From Geomonas ferrireducens (GTDB lineage Bacteria > Desulfobacterota > Desulfuromonadia > Geobacterales > Geobacteraceae): DNA of 64,000 bases. Shown one piece after another: positions 57,410 through 64,000 of the stretch. The notes beneath the pieces are model-generated. The model made no database searches. It saw only the letters and a program-made list of their open reading frames with translations, and was not told the DNA's origin. Both the position numbers and the translations under genes were made by a program. How positions within the stretch are numbered: the first letter of the stretch is position 1; each line of letters starts with the position of its first letter. The stretch spans positions 248,001 to 312,000 of the forward strand of contig NZ_SSYA01000002.1 of assembly GCF_004917065.1 (NCBI RefSeq). The letters run 5' to 3'.

Positions 57410-58234
57410 ATGAAAAGACACGCCCCCTGCAAAGTTTCCTATAACATGCGCGGCCGGCGGGGCGGGGGACGCACTCGTCTTCTCGTCGTTGCGGCAGGCG
57501 CCATCCTGGCGGCAGGCTGCAGCACCCTTCCCGTGACGACCGGGCCCATGGAGCCGCCGCTGCGCCGCTACGAGGATTTCGTGAAGCCGGGACAGCCCAA
57601 CATGCTTGAAGTGAAGGACTCCGTCGAGGGGTTCAACCGGGGGAGCTACCGCTTCAACTACTACTTCGACGAGTACCTGTACCGCCCGGTGGTGCGCGGC
57701 TACGAGATCATCATGCCCGATTACCTGGAGGACCGCGTTTCGGACGCCATCGACAACCTCAACGAAATAACCAACTTGACTAACAACCTGTTCCAGTTCA
57801 AATTGAAGGCCGCCGGGGTCACGGTGAGTCGCTTCGTGATCAACTCGACGGTGGGCGTCGCCGGGCTTTGGGACCCTGCCACCCGCTTCGGCCTGAAGCG
57901 CCAGACCGATGACTTCGGGCTCACGCTCGGGCACTACGGAACCGGCGACGGTTCCTACCTCATGCTCCCGGTGTTCGGCGCGTCCAACGTCCGGGATACC
58001 ACCGGGCTTGTGGCCGACCTTGCCACCTTCAATTACATCGGCCCAATCGCCTGGGTGAACGACAGCACCGCCACCTGGGTCTATTCCGGCGTCTACGCAG
58101 TCGACCGCAGGCACCGCACCCCGTTCAGGTACCGCCAGACCGGCTCACCGTTCGAGTACGAGCTGATCAGGACCCTCTACACGATGAAGCGCGACTTTGA
58201 CATCGAGCAGACCAAAACAAAGGACGTAAAGTGA
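57410..58234 (+). CDS. mlaA: MlaA/VacJ-family outer-membrane lipoprotein
   Basis: The 274-residue product ends its signal in ILAAGC and has the MlaA signature segments: DSVEGFNRGSYRFNYYFDEY, RFVINSTVGVAGLWDPATRFG, DDFGLTLGHYGTGDGSYLML, and FGASNVRD. MlaA extracts phospholipids from the outer leaflet of the outer membrane together with a porin and passes them to the MlaFEDB ABC system. The Mla ABC genes are not nearby. AAGGAGG lies seven bases before ATG 57410. Confidence 0.95.
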   Translation: MKRHAPCKVSYNMRGRRGGGRTRLLVVAAGAILAAGCSTLPVTTGPMEPPLRRYEDFVKPGQPNMLEVKDSVEGFNRGSYRFNYYFDEYLYRPVVRGYEIIMPDYLEDRVSDAIDNLNEITNLTNNLFQFKLKAAGVTVSRFVINSTVGVAGLWDPATRFGLKRQTDDFGLTLGHYGTGDGSYLMLPVFGASNVRDTTGLVADLATFNYIGPIAWVNDSTATWVYSGVYAVDRRHRTPFRYRQTGSPFEYELIRTLYTMKRDFDIEQTKTKDVK

Positions 58235-58254
58235 TCTAGAAGCAGGAGGAAGCG

Positions 58255-59223
58255 TTGCTCAGGTTTTTCCAGTCCATCTTCCGCCGCCCCCGGAAAGAAG
58301 GGGGCGGCATCCCCGATTCCCTCGTCATAAAAGCCATCGAGCGGGCCGTGGACGGCACCGATCCCTGGATTCGGGCCGTCTCCGGTTATCGCAAAAAGCT
58401 CCGCCCAGCGGTGCTGCATGCCATCGAGCACGTCGTCTCCCTCGTGGACGGTACCGCTTCCCCGCTTTCGCTGGATGTGGCCTCCTACGACCGCGATCCC
58501 TACCTGCACACCTATTTCATCTCGACAAGCGAGCTGCGGAAATTCCTGGAGCAGGAGCCGAGCCTGGCCGAACTGCGCGAAAGGCACGGCATGCGCCACG
58601 GCGCAACCGGGCTTCTGCTCATGCAAAAGAGGGAGCGGGTTGGACTTGGCGCGGAGATTTCCGGCGACCTCATCTTGAAGGATGTGCCGCAGGTGTCGGT
58701 CAGCTTCGAGGCGCACCGCCTCATGGACGTGAGCGGGAAGGAGGAGGAGACTCGGTACCAGTTGAAGCGCCGCGCCTACGATCACCTGTTGCGCATTGCC
58801 CTTGGCAGGATCGCCGAGGTCAAGACCAGGCGCGGCGCGCTGGAAAAGCACCGCGCCCTGCTGAACTCGAAGCTGTCACTTTTGCAGCGCGAGGGGTGGG
58901 GCTTCGATCCCACTACCGGTGAGAAGCCGAATGTAGCCGAGGTGGAGAAAAACCTCGCCGAAATCGAGGCGAGGCTTCTGGAAATAGGTAAGGACGACAA
59001 GATGCTCGAGGTCTATCTCGGGGTGGTGGCCGACGTGCTTGGCCATGCCGAGGAGCACCTCTGGGTCGACAGGGAGACCTTGGTGGTCGACCGCATGGGA
59101 ATCAAGCGCAAGGAGGTCTCCGTGGATGCGCGGGAGGTCCAGTTGGATGTACTGGGGGATGCGGAAGGGAGGAGGCTCGTGGTCGCGCTGGTCACCATCG
59201 CTGGTACGGCCGGCGGCGCCTAG
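58255..59223 (+). CDS. Hypothetical cytoplasmic protein (322 aa)
   Basis: A TTG at 58255 follows AGGAGG by five bases. The 322-residue product has no signal peptide. Residues ~190-270 are rich in Glu/Lys/Leu heptads and likely a coiled coil (AEVEKNLAEIEARLLEIGKD), flanked by alpha/beta segments (YHTYFIS-like strand region at 85, DRMGIKRKEVSVDAREVQL near the end). It lies 20 bases after mlaA and probably is the last gene of that unit. I do not recognise the family. Confidence 0.75.
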   Translation: MLRFFQSIFRRPRKEGGGIPDSLVIKAIERAVDGTDPWIRAVSGYRKKLRPAVLHAIEHVVSLVDGTASPLSLDVASYDRDPYLHTYFISTSELRKFLEQEPSLAELRERHGMRHGATGLLLMQKRERVGLGAEISGDLILKDVPQVSVSFEAHRLMDVSGKEEETRYQLKRRAYDHLLRIALGRIAEVKTRRGALEKHRALLNSKLSLLQREGWGFDPTTGEKPNVAEVEKNLAEIEARLLEIGKDDKMLEVYLGVVADVLGHAEEHLWVDRETLVVDRMGIKRKEVSVDAREVQLDVLGDAEGRRLVVALVTIAGTAGGA

Positions 59224-59316
59224 ATTCCTGAGGAATATGCTGCGAGTGTTGTCGGATATTCTCTAGTCTTTTTGGGTACAATCTTTTTGATGACGTGAAA
59301 TCAGCCTGTTACGGGT

Positions 59317-59332
59317 TGGCATGCCTGATGCT
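59317..59332 (+). promoter_or_regulatory. Candidate sigma-54 promoter
   Basis: TGGCATG-N4-ATGCT fits the -24/-12 consensus (GG and GC 12 bases apart) and lies about 65 bases before the small exported protein gene. Read by eye; a single match of this size can occur by chance. Confidence 0.5.
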
Positions 59333-59395
59333 CATATCAAGGCAGGTAGCGCGGATGTCGCTACATAAAACCAACTCAGAACAGGAGGATTTACT

Positions 59396-59707
59396 ATGAA
59401 ACGCAAACTGGCAGTGTTGATGGCGGTATCCCTTTTCTCGGCAGCGGTTCCGGTGTGGGCGGAAAACACGACCACCCACGACATGATGCATCAGCATCAG
59501 GCAGGCGACGCCAACTGCGAGCGGGACTGCGCTCTTCTTATCAAGGACTGCAACAACCAAGTAGACAGCATCCAGGACAGGATCAGAAAACTTCAGACGG
59601 CCATCAACGAGAAGGGTGCCAACACTTACACCCGCGATGAGCTGAGGATCCTGAACCAGAAGCTCCAGGAGGCCAACGAGACGCTGCGTCAGCTCACGAA
59701 GCACTAG
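59396..59707 (+). CDS. Small exported helical protein (103 aa)
   Basis: The 103-residue product has a signal peptide (LAVLMAVSLFSAAVPVWA) and a short mature part with a His/Met stretch (HDMMHQHQ), three cysteines (CERDC, DCNN), and a long amphipathic helix (VDSIQDRIRKLQTAINEK and DELRILNQKLQEANETLRQL). Metal binding by the His/Met/Cys part is a guess. AGGAGG lies seven bases before the ATG, a possible sigma-54 promoter upstream and a terminator downstream, so it is a single-gene unit. Confidence 0.82.
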   Translation: MKRKLAVLMAVSLFSAAVPVWAENTTTHDMMHQHQAGDANCERDCALLIKDCNNQVDSIQDRIRKLQTAINEKGANTYTRDELRILNQKLQEANETLRQLTKH

Positions 59708-59752
59708 AGGGGCGATAGCCGCCTCCAAAGTGATCGATGAGATCAGGATAAG

Positions 59753-59789
59753 AAAGGGCCCGCTTCGATAGAGGCGGGCCCTTCTGTTT
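59753..59789 (+). terminator. Rho-independent terminator
   Basis: AAGGGCCCGC / GCGGGCCCTT stem (59753-59762, 59773-59782) with a ten-base loop and CTGTTTTC after it, 46 bases past the small exported protein gene. Confidence 0.88.
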
Positions 59790-59829
59790 TCATGCCGTCG
59801 CGACGTGGTGCCGCGGCGCTAAGTAAAGC

Positions 59830-60753
59830 TTACTGCACCACAACGAAACCGGTGCCGGAGTCGGCTTCCACGATGTTTCCGTTTCCGGTGAAGGTGATGC
59901 GCGCCCGGGTTCCGTTGCTCCCGGAGCAAAGGAGAACCCCTGCATCCGGCTCGTAAGAGAGGTAAGAGGTGGTTATGGGTGTTATCGTGCTGATGACGAC
60001 ATAGCCATTGACTGAATCGTAGTAAGTGCCGCTCAAGGTGAGCGAAGTGCCGTTGGTGGTCTCGGTAACCACCATCTGATAGTTGGACAGGCCGTAGGTT
60101 CTCTGGGCGATGTTGTCGGTCAACAGCATGTTTAGGGTCGTGGTGCTGGTATAACCAGAGACAGACACAACGACGGTTCCCGACATGGCCACGTTTTCAC
60201 CGACCGCGCTGGCAGTGAGCCCAGTGAATGTCATACGGAATCTGGAAAACGCCCCGGTGGACTGGTTGTAGGTGGCGGAAAAACTCACCGTTCCGTCGAC
60301 CACGGCGGAATCGATGTCACTCTTGTAGGCGTTGTAGACGATGGTACCGCTGGCTGCACCACTGTCGCTTGCCGTGAAGGCATAGCTGAACGAGCCGCTG
60401 TAGCCGTAGACGGTGTCCTGGACGGAGGCGGAGGCCGATGCGACTTTGGCCGTCTGCTTTTGTGCAGGGGGCAGGGAAGCCATGCTGTCTTGAAGGGTCT
60501 GCACCACTTCATGGAGCATCGGCTGGTTTGGCGCTGATGCTGTATTCGTCGTTTTCAGCATCCCGAACGAGGTGGCAAGCTCCCCCCCCGAGTAGGCTCC
60601 CACGGCAATCGCCTTCGCGTTGGCCGGTGTGATCTCGGCCTGGGCTGTGTTGCCGGTGTAGCCGGTAGGAGCAGTGGGGCCGTTATCGCTGCTTCCGCCA
60701 CCACAACCCGCCATCAAAGACAACAACGCTGCCACCAAAAATCTTCTGATCAT
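59830..60753 (-). CDS. Hypothetical Ser/Thr-rich lipoprotein (307 aa)
   Basis: The 307-residue product has a lipobox (LSLMAGC) followed by a Gly/Ser linker (GGGSSDNGPTAPTGY) and a long beta-rich, Ser/Thr-rich body of alternating strands (SFSYAFTASDSGAASGTIVY, TVSFSATYNQSTGAFSRFRM). AGGAGG lies five bases before the ATG. Such surface or periplasmic lipoproteins are common in this group. No domain recognised; it may be a surface-exposed protein linked with cell attachment or just a structural lipoprotein. Confidence 0.82.
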   Translation of the reverse strand: MIRRFLVAALLSLMAGCGGGSSDNGPTAPTGYTGNTAQAEITPANAKAIAVGAYSGGELATSFGMLKTTNTASAPNQPMLHEVVQTLQDSMASLPPAQKQTAKVASASASVQDTVYGYSGSFSYAFTASDSGAASGTIVYNAYKSDIDSAVVDGTVSFSATYNQSTGAFSRFRMTFTGLTASAVGENVAMSGTVVVSVSGYTSTTTLNMLLTDNIAQRTYGLSNYQMVVTETTNGTSLTLSGTYYDSVNGYVVISTITPITTSYLSYEPDAGVLLCSGSNGTRARITFTGNGNIVEADSGTGFVVVQ

Positions 60754-60927
60754 GCTTGCCTCCTGGATGAATTTTAGGAATCATTCAAATATATTAATAG
60801 TGTTGGGTTGTCAACCCTTAATGTCGCATAATAAGCGTGCATGCAGGCAAAATGGGTTGGCATTGGCTGTCTCCCGCACGTGGTTTCGGCGCCGAACACC
60901 CCTGCGGCAGAGCCGGCACGCACAAAG

Positions 60928-60964
60928 AAAGGGCTCCGCCAGATTAAAACGGAGCCCTTTTTTT
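60928..60964. terminator. Bidirectional Rho-independent terminator after the cytochrome gene
   Basis: AAAGGGCTCCG / CGGAGCCCTTT stem (60928-60938, 60950-60960), T-run TTTT on plus and TTTCTTTG on minus. On the minus strand it lies 41 bases after the cytochrome stop. Confidence 0.88.
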
Positions 60965-61004
60965 CCTGTTCGCCTGATGCGACCGCTTCAGCGGCCACCC
61001 CGCG

Positions 61005-62876
61005 CTATCGCTGCTTCAGTAACGACTTAGCGAGATCAAGGTTGTGGTAGGCGACGGCCCGCAGCCGGGCTCCCTCAGCATCCTTGCGGTTGGCGATCTG
61101 CGCCAGGAAAGCGTCGAGTTCCTTACGCGCGGCGTCGGTCTGCTTTTTGTCGTAGGGAAGCGAGAAGTCGATCCCCTTCACGTCCCAGGCATTCATGGGG
61201 AGCAGGGTGAAGGGGGCGAAATCTTCCAGCTTCCGGTTCCCCGCCGGTTCCGGTTTTTCCCAGGTCTGATCGGTGAACCTCAGCCCATCCTTGTCGGCAA
61301 GCACCGTATAGCTTCCCTTGAAAGCCTTCTTAACGTCGGTCTTCTCGAAGTAGTTCCAGGCCGATTTACCCACCTGCACCGCGGAGTCATGACACGTCCC
61401 GCAACCGCGCGCTTTGCCCAGGGCATGGCTCATCTTGTCCATCTGTACCCAAAGTATCGCCTTGTTGCCTGACGGGAGACCGCCGCGCGTTCCGACACCG
61501 ATGTAGGCATCGTTCACATCGCGCGCGCCGCGCACCGCCTCGAAAGAGGATGGCTCGCCGATGGCCGTATTCCCGGGTATCTGCCGTTTCGGGATCTCGC
61601 GGAACAAAAGCCCCGTCGGCGCGAGTTCCATGGTCTGGTTCATAACCGCCATGGGGTAAGGTTTGACGCCGATCCAGCGCCCGTCGGCGTTCTTGATGAT
61701 GGTGGGGAGGTCACGGGTGCCGTAATACTCCTTGTGCTTGCCGTACGGGGTTTCGGTTCCGAAGGTGACGCCTGGTCCCCAGAAGGTGTACTGGTAGGCG
61801 CCGACCACGGTGACATGACAGGCGGCACAGTCCACCTTCCCGTGAGGGGACGCTTCAACGGCCTTGACGATTTCAGCATGGCACGTTTTGCAGGAACTCC
61901 GTACCTGTTCGGAACCCAAGTGGCCGAATTTGTGATTCGTGGGCTTGTGGCAGTCGGTGCAGGTGACGCCGGCCTTGAAGTGCGCCTCCTGCGGAAGGTT
62001 CGGCGGGAAGGAATAATCGCCGCGGAAATACCCGGCGCCGCGCCTGCGGTCCATGGGACCCGCGTGACAGATGGTGCCGCGACCGCCGCCGTAGCAACTG
62101 GTCGTGTCGGGACGGCCGAAGCGGTGGCTGCCGGTGCCTGCGTGCGGCTTGTAGTGGCAGTCGTTGCACCCTGCGTGGCACATGTTGCAGGCGCGGTTCG
62201 ATGCGTCGTTTTGAGCCTCGGAGTAGGGGACCGCGGTCTGCTTTTTCAGGTTGTCGTAGTTCTGTCCGAACCACATGCCGCAGTTCTGCGGGCCGGGGAG
62301 TTTCTCGGACCAACTGCGGAACGCTCTCTGGTGCTTGTTCAACCCCATCTCTGAATTTGCATAATCCTTCACCTCCTGCTCATGGCACCTGCCGCAGGTC
62401 TTGCGCGCGACGTCCGGGGAAAAGGCGAAGGTCTTTGGATCACGGTCCTGCCAGTGAAGCCCCGTAGCCGCTTTGGCCCCCGCAGCCGCAAGTTTCGCCG
62501 GGTCCCCTTCCGGGATCAACGCTTCCATGTCAGACGAGCGCGGCAGAAGGGCCTTCGTCGCCCCTGCCGTCTGCCGGGACAGCGCCTCACCCTTGACCTT
62601 GGGGCCCACCCCAACCACGAAGGGGCGCAGCATGCCGCGATGCGCCGCTTCCTTGTCCTTTTCCTTTCCCTCGCCCAAATGGCAGTCCACGCAGGTAGCC
62701 CCCGGCATGTTCACCTCGAGATCAACCTGTGCCGGGTCAAGGTACATCGACTCGGCGCCCAGCGCCTTCAACCTGGCCTTGTCACTGTGACACACCACGC
62801 ACTGGGAGTCCGCATCGTAACCCCACACCTGGGCCGACACGATCAGAGACAGTACGACGAACGCTGCGACTTTCAT
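61005..62876 (-). CDS. Multiheme c-type cytochrome (9 CXXCH, one possible CX8CH)
   Basis: The 623-residue periplasmic protein has a signal peptide (VAAFVVLSLIVSAQVWG) and nine CXXCH haem sites at residues 26, 62, 161, 230, 237, 306, 329, 350 and 492. At 261-271 there is C-YGGGRGTI-CH, an eight-residue spacing that could be a tenth, unusual haem site. The last ~125 residues (from 497) have no haem site and seem globular. The first six-haem part resembles dissimilatory respiratory cytochromes; an enzyme role rather than mere electron storage is possible. Single-gene unit; AAGGAGGA lies before the ATG. Confidence 0.93.
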   Translation of the reverse strand: MKVAAFVVLSLIVSAQVWGYDADSQCVVCHSDKARLKALGAESMYLDPAQVDLEVNMPGATCVDCHLGEGKEKDKEAAHRGMLRPFVVGVGPKVKGEALSRQTAGATKALLPRSSDMEALIPEGDPAKLAAAGAKAATGLHWQDRDPKTFAFSPDVARKTCGRCHEQEVKDYANSEMGLNKHQRAFRSWSEKLPGPQNCGMWFGQNYDNLKKQTAVPYSEAQNDASNRACNMCHAGCNDCHYKPHAGTGSHRFGRPDTTSCYGGGRGTICHAGPMDRRRGAGYFRGDYSFPPNLPQEAHFKAGVTCTDCHKPTNHKFGHLGSEQVRSSCKTCHAEIVKAVEASPHGKVDCAACHVTVVGAYQYTFWGPGVTFGTETPYGKHKEYYGTRDLPTIIKNADGRWIGVKPYPMAVMNQTMELAPTGLLFREIPKRQIPGNTAIGEPSSFEAVRGARDVNDAYIGVGTRGGLPSGNKAILWVQMDKMSHALGKARGCGTCHDSAVQVGKSAWNYFEKTDVKKAFKGSYTVLADKDGLRFTDQTWEKPEPAGNRKLEDFAPFTLLPMNAWDVKGIDFSLPYDKKQTDAARKELDAFLAQIANRKDAEGARLRAVAYHNLDLAKSLLKQR

Positions 62877-63104
62877 ACAATCCTCCTTGATACAGACATA
62901 GATTTCCTCTGTGCCTGGGGGGAGATGTTACAGCGAATTCCCCAGTTGGCAATACGGAAACTGTTCCAGTGAAGACCTGCTGCGACGCAGAGTAAAGTTT
63001 TGTAAAAAACGGTAACCGTTGACATTTCAATTCTTTACAACGCCGTAATGCCATTGTCGCTATACTGGGCTGGCTTTTAAACGAACGATTACCTAGAGGA
63101 TGAG

Positions 63105-64000
63105 ATGAAGACTTCAACGCTGGATCGCGCTGTTATTGCGTGCGCCGCCATGGGCCTCGTGGGGTGCGCCACCGTCGGCCCGAATTACGTCACCCCTGCG
63201 GTGAAGACGCCCGCCACCTGGCAGCAGCTTGATGCCAAGGGAAGCACGCGCACCACCGGGGGGGAGAACTACGACCTGAGCCGATGGTGGCTCTCGCTGG
63301 ATGACCCGCTTCTTTCAGAGCTGATCGAGAAGGCGCTTTCGGCAAGCCCGGACCTGCGCAGCGCGCAGGCGAAACTGCGCGAGTCACGCGCTCGGCGCTC
63401 GGTGGCTGCCGCGGACCGGTATCCCGGCGTCACCGCATCGGGAAGCGCCACGCGCAGCCGCTCCAGCGAAAAGTCCGGTAGCGGCGCCACGGCAAATCTG
63501 TTCAGCGCCGGGTTCGACGCGAGCTGGGAGCTCGACATCTTCGGAGGGGTGCGCCGCGGCGTCGAGGCGGCAAGCGCGGACCTCGAGGCGAGCACCGCCT
63601 CGCTTGAGGACGTACAGGTGACCCTGGCGGCCGAGGTGGCCCAGAGCTACCTGGAGCTGCGCACCCTGCAGAAGAGGCTTGGCATCGCCCGTGACAACCT
63701 GGCGAGCCAGTCTGAGACGCTGCAGCTTACCGAGTGGCGTTCCCAGGCGGGGCTGGTAAGCGTACAGGACGTGGAGCAGGCGCACAGCAACCGGGAGCAG
63801 ACGAAGGCCCAGATCCCGGCGCTCGAGACGAGTCTTGCCGAGGCGGAGCATCGCCTTGAGCTCCTTCTGGGGGAAACGCCGGGAACCCTTCGGGAAAGGC
63901 TCGCCGCGGTACGGGAACTCCCCGCCCTTCCAGCCGAGGTCGCGGTGGGCATCCCGGCGGAGACGCTGCGCCAGCGTCCCGACGTAAGGGGCGCGGAGCG
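63105..64000 (+). CDS. NodT-family outer-membrane efflux lipoprotein (partial, 3' end off the window)
   Basis: From ATG 63105, preceded by AGAGGATG, about 298 codons run to the window edge. The signal ends in LVGC and the mature protein shows WWLSLDDPLLSELIEKAL, the Ala-rich helices, ASWELDIFGGVRRGVEAAS, and the beginning of the second repeat (PAETLRQRPDVRGAER). It is the third outer-membrane factor of this kind in the window. It probably leads another efflux operon, perhaps with a pump to the right. Confidence 0.9.
   Translation, partial: MKTSTLDRAVIACAAMGLVGCATVGPNYVTPAVKTPATWQQLDAKGSTRTTGGENYDLSRWWLSLDDPLLSELIEKALSASPDLRSAQAKLRESRARRSVAAADRYPGVTASGSATRSRSSEKSGSGATANLFSAGFDASWELDIFGGVRRGVEAASADLEASTASLEDVQVTLAAEVAQSYLELRTLQKRLGIARDNLASQSETLQLTEWRSQAGLVSVQDVEQAHSNREQTKAQIPALETSLAEAEHRLELLLGETPGTLRERLAAVRELPALPAEVAVGIPAETLRQRPDVRGAE

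Overview
The window is high-GC, densely coded DNA with no sign of phage, plasmid, insertion sequence, CRISPR array or tRNA/rRNA. The gene set points to a member of the Geobacterales (Deltaproteobacteria/Desulfuromonadota; Geobacter, Geomonas or Citrifermentans type): a nine-heme cytochrome c, a very short type IV pilin followed by a PilA-C/Spc-like partner, many hybrid sensor kinases, an alternative chemotaxis operon, and a radical SAM maturase with a small peptide of the kind called 'geopeptide'. This placement is inferred from gene content, not from a marker gene.

Layout. 1-3324 (minus): hybrid sensor kinase overlapping an HD-GYP response regulator that runs off the left edge. 3505-8960 (plus): RND efflux adaptor and pump, then a FliK-like protein and an orphan FlhB C-terminal domain. 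8986-11609 (minus): ChaN-like lipoprotein and purM-purN. 11693-14949 (plus): rimI, pyrK, pyrD and a KamA-type radical SAM aminomutase, closed by a clear terminator. 15117-17156 (plus): LysR regulator, a 51-aa zinc ribbon and a DksA/TraR-type protein. 17228-21024 (minus): DRTGG/BioD-like ATPase, REC-PAS-PAS-PP2C phosphatase, HD phosphohydrolase.

21212-28539 is the most interesting block. A sigma-54 response regulator, a radical SAM/SPASM maturase and an unlisted 38-aa Cys-Cys-Trp peptide gene lie beside a divergent TonB receptor, periplasmic binding protein and sensor kinase. An operator-like cluster of TTAGC/GCTAA inverted repeats sits in the divergent spacer. Together they look like a self-contained ribosomally made, post-translationally modified peptide system with its own uptake/sensing and two-component control.

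29119-36933 (minus) is a complete chemotaxis-type operon (cheR-TPR, cheW, MCP, hybrid cheA, cheB, cheY). 37327-39784 (plus) holds an FmdB-type zinc ribbon, a small membrane protein and a CoA-disulfide-reductase/rhodanese fusion. 39890-40498 (minus) is the short pilin and its partner; 40710-41231 a nitroreductase. 41449-48170 is a TetR-controlled tripartite RND pump with matching palindromes on both sides of tetR. 48510-55034 is an RbbA-like ABC export operon. 55107-59223 joins a TAXI binding protein, an exported hydrolase, MlaA and an unknown protein. 59396-64000 carries two small or hypothetical exported proteins, the multiheme cytochrome, and the start of another NodT-type outer membrane factor.

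Coding starts were moved to internal codons wherever a Shine-Dalgarno sequence and signal peptide agreed better than the longest reading frame. All family assignments come from reading motifs by eye; no database search was possible.
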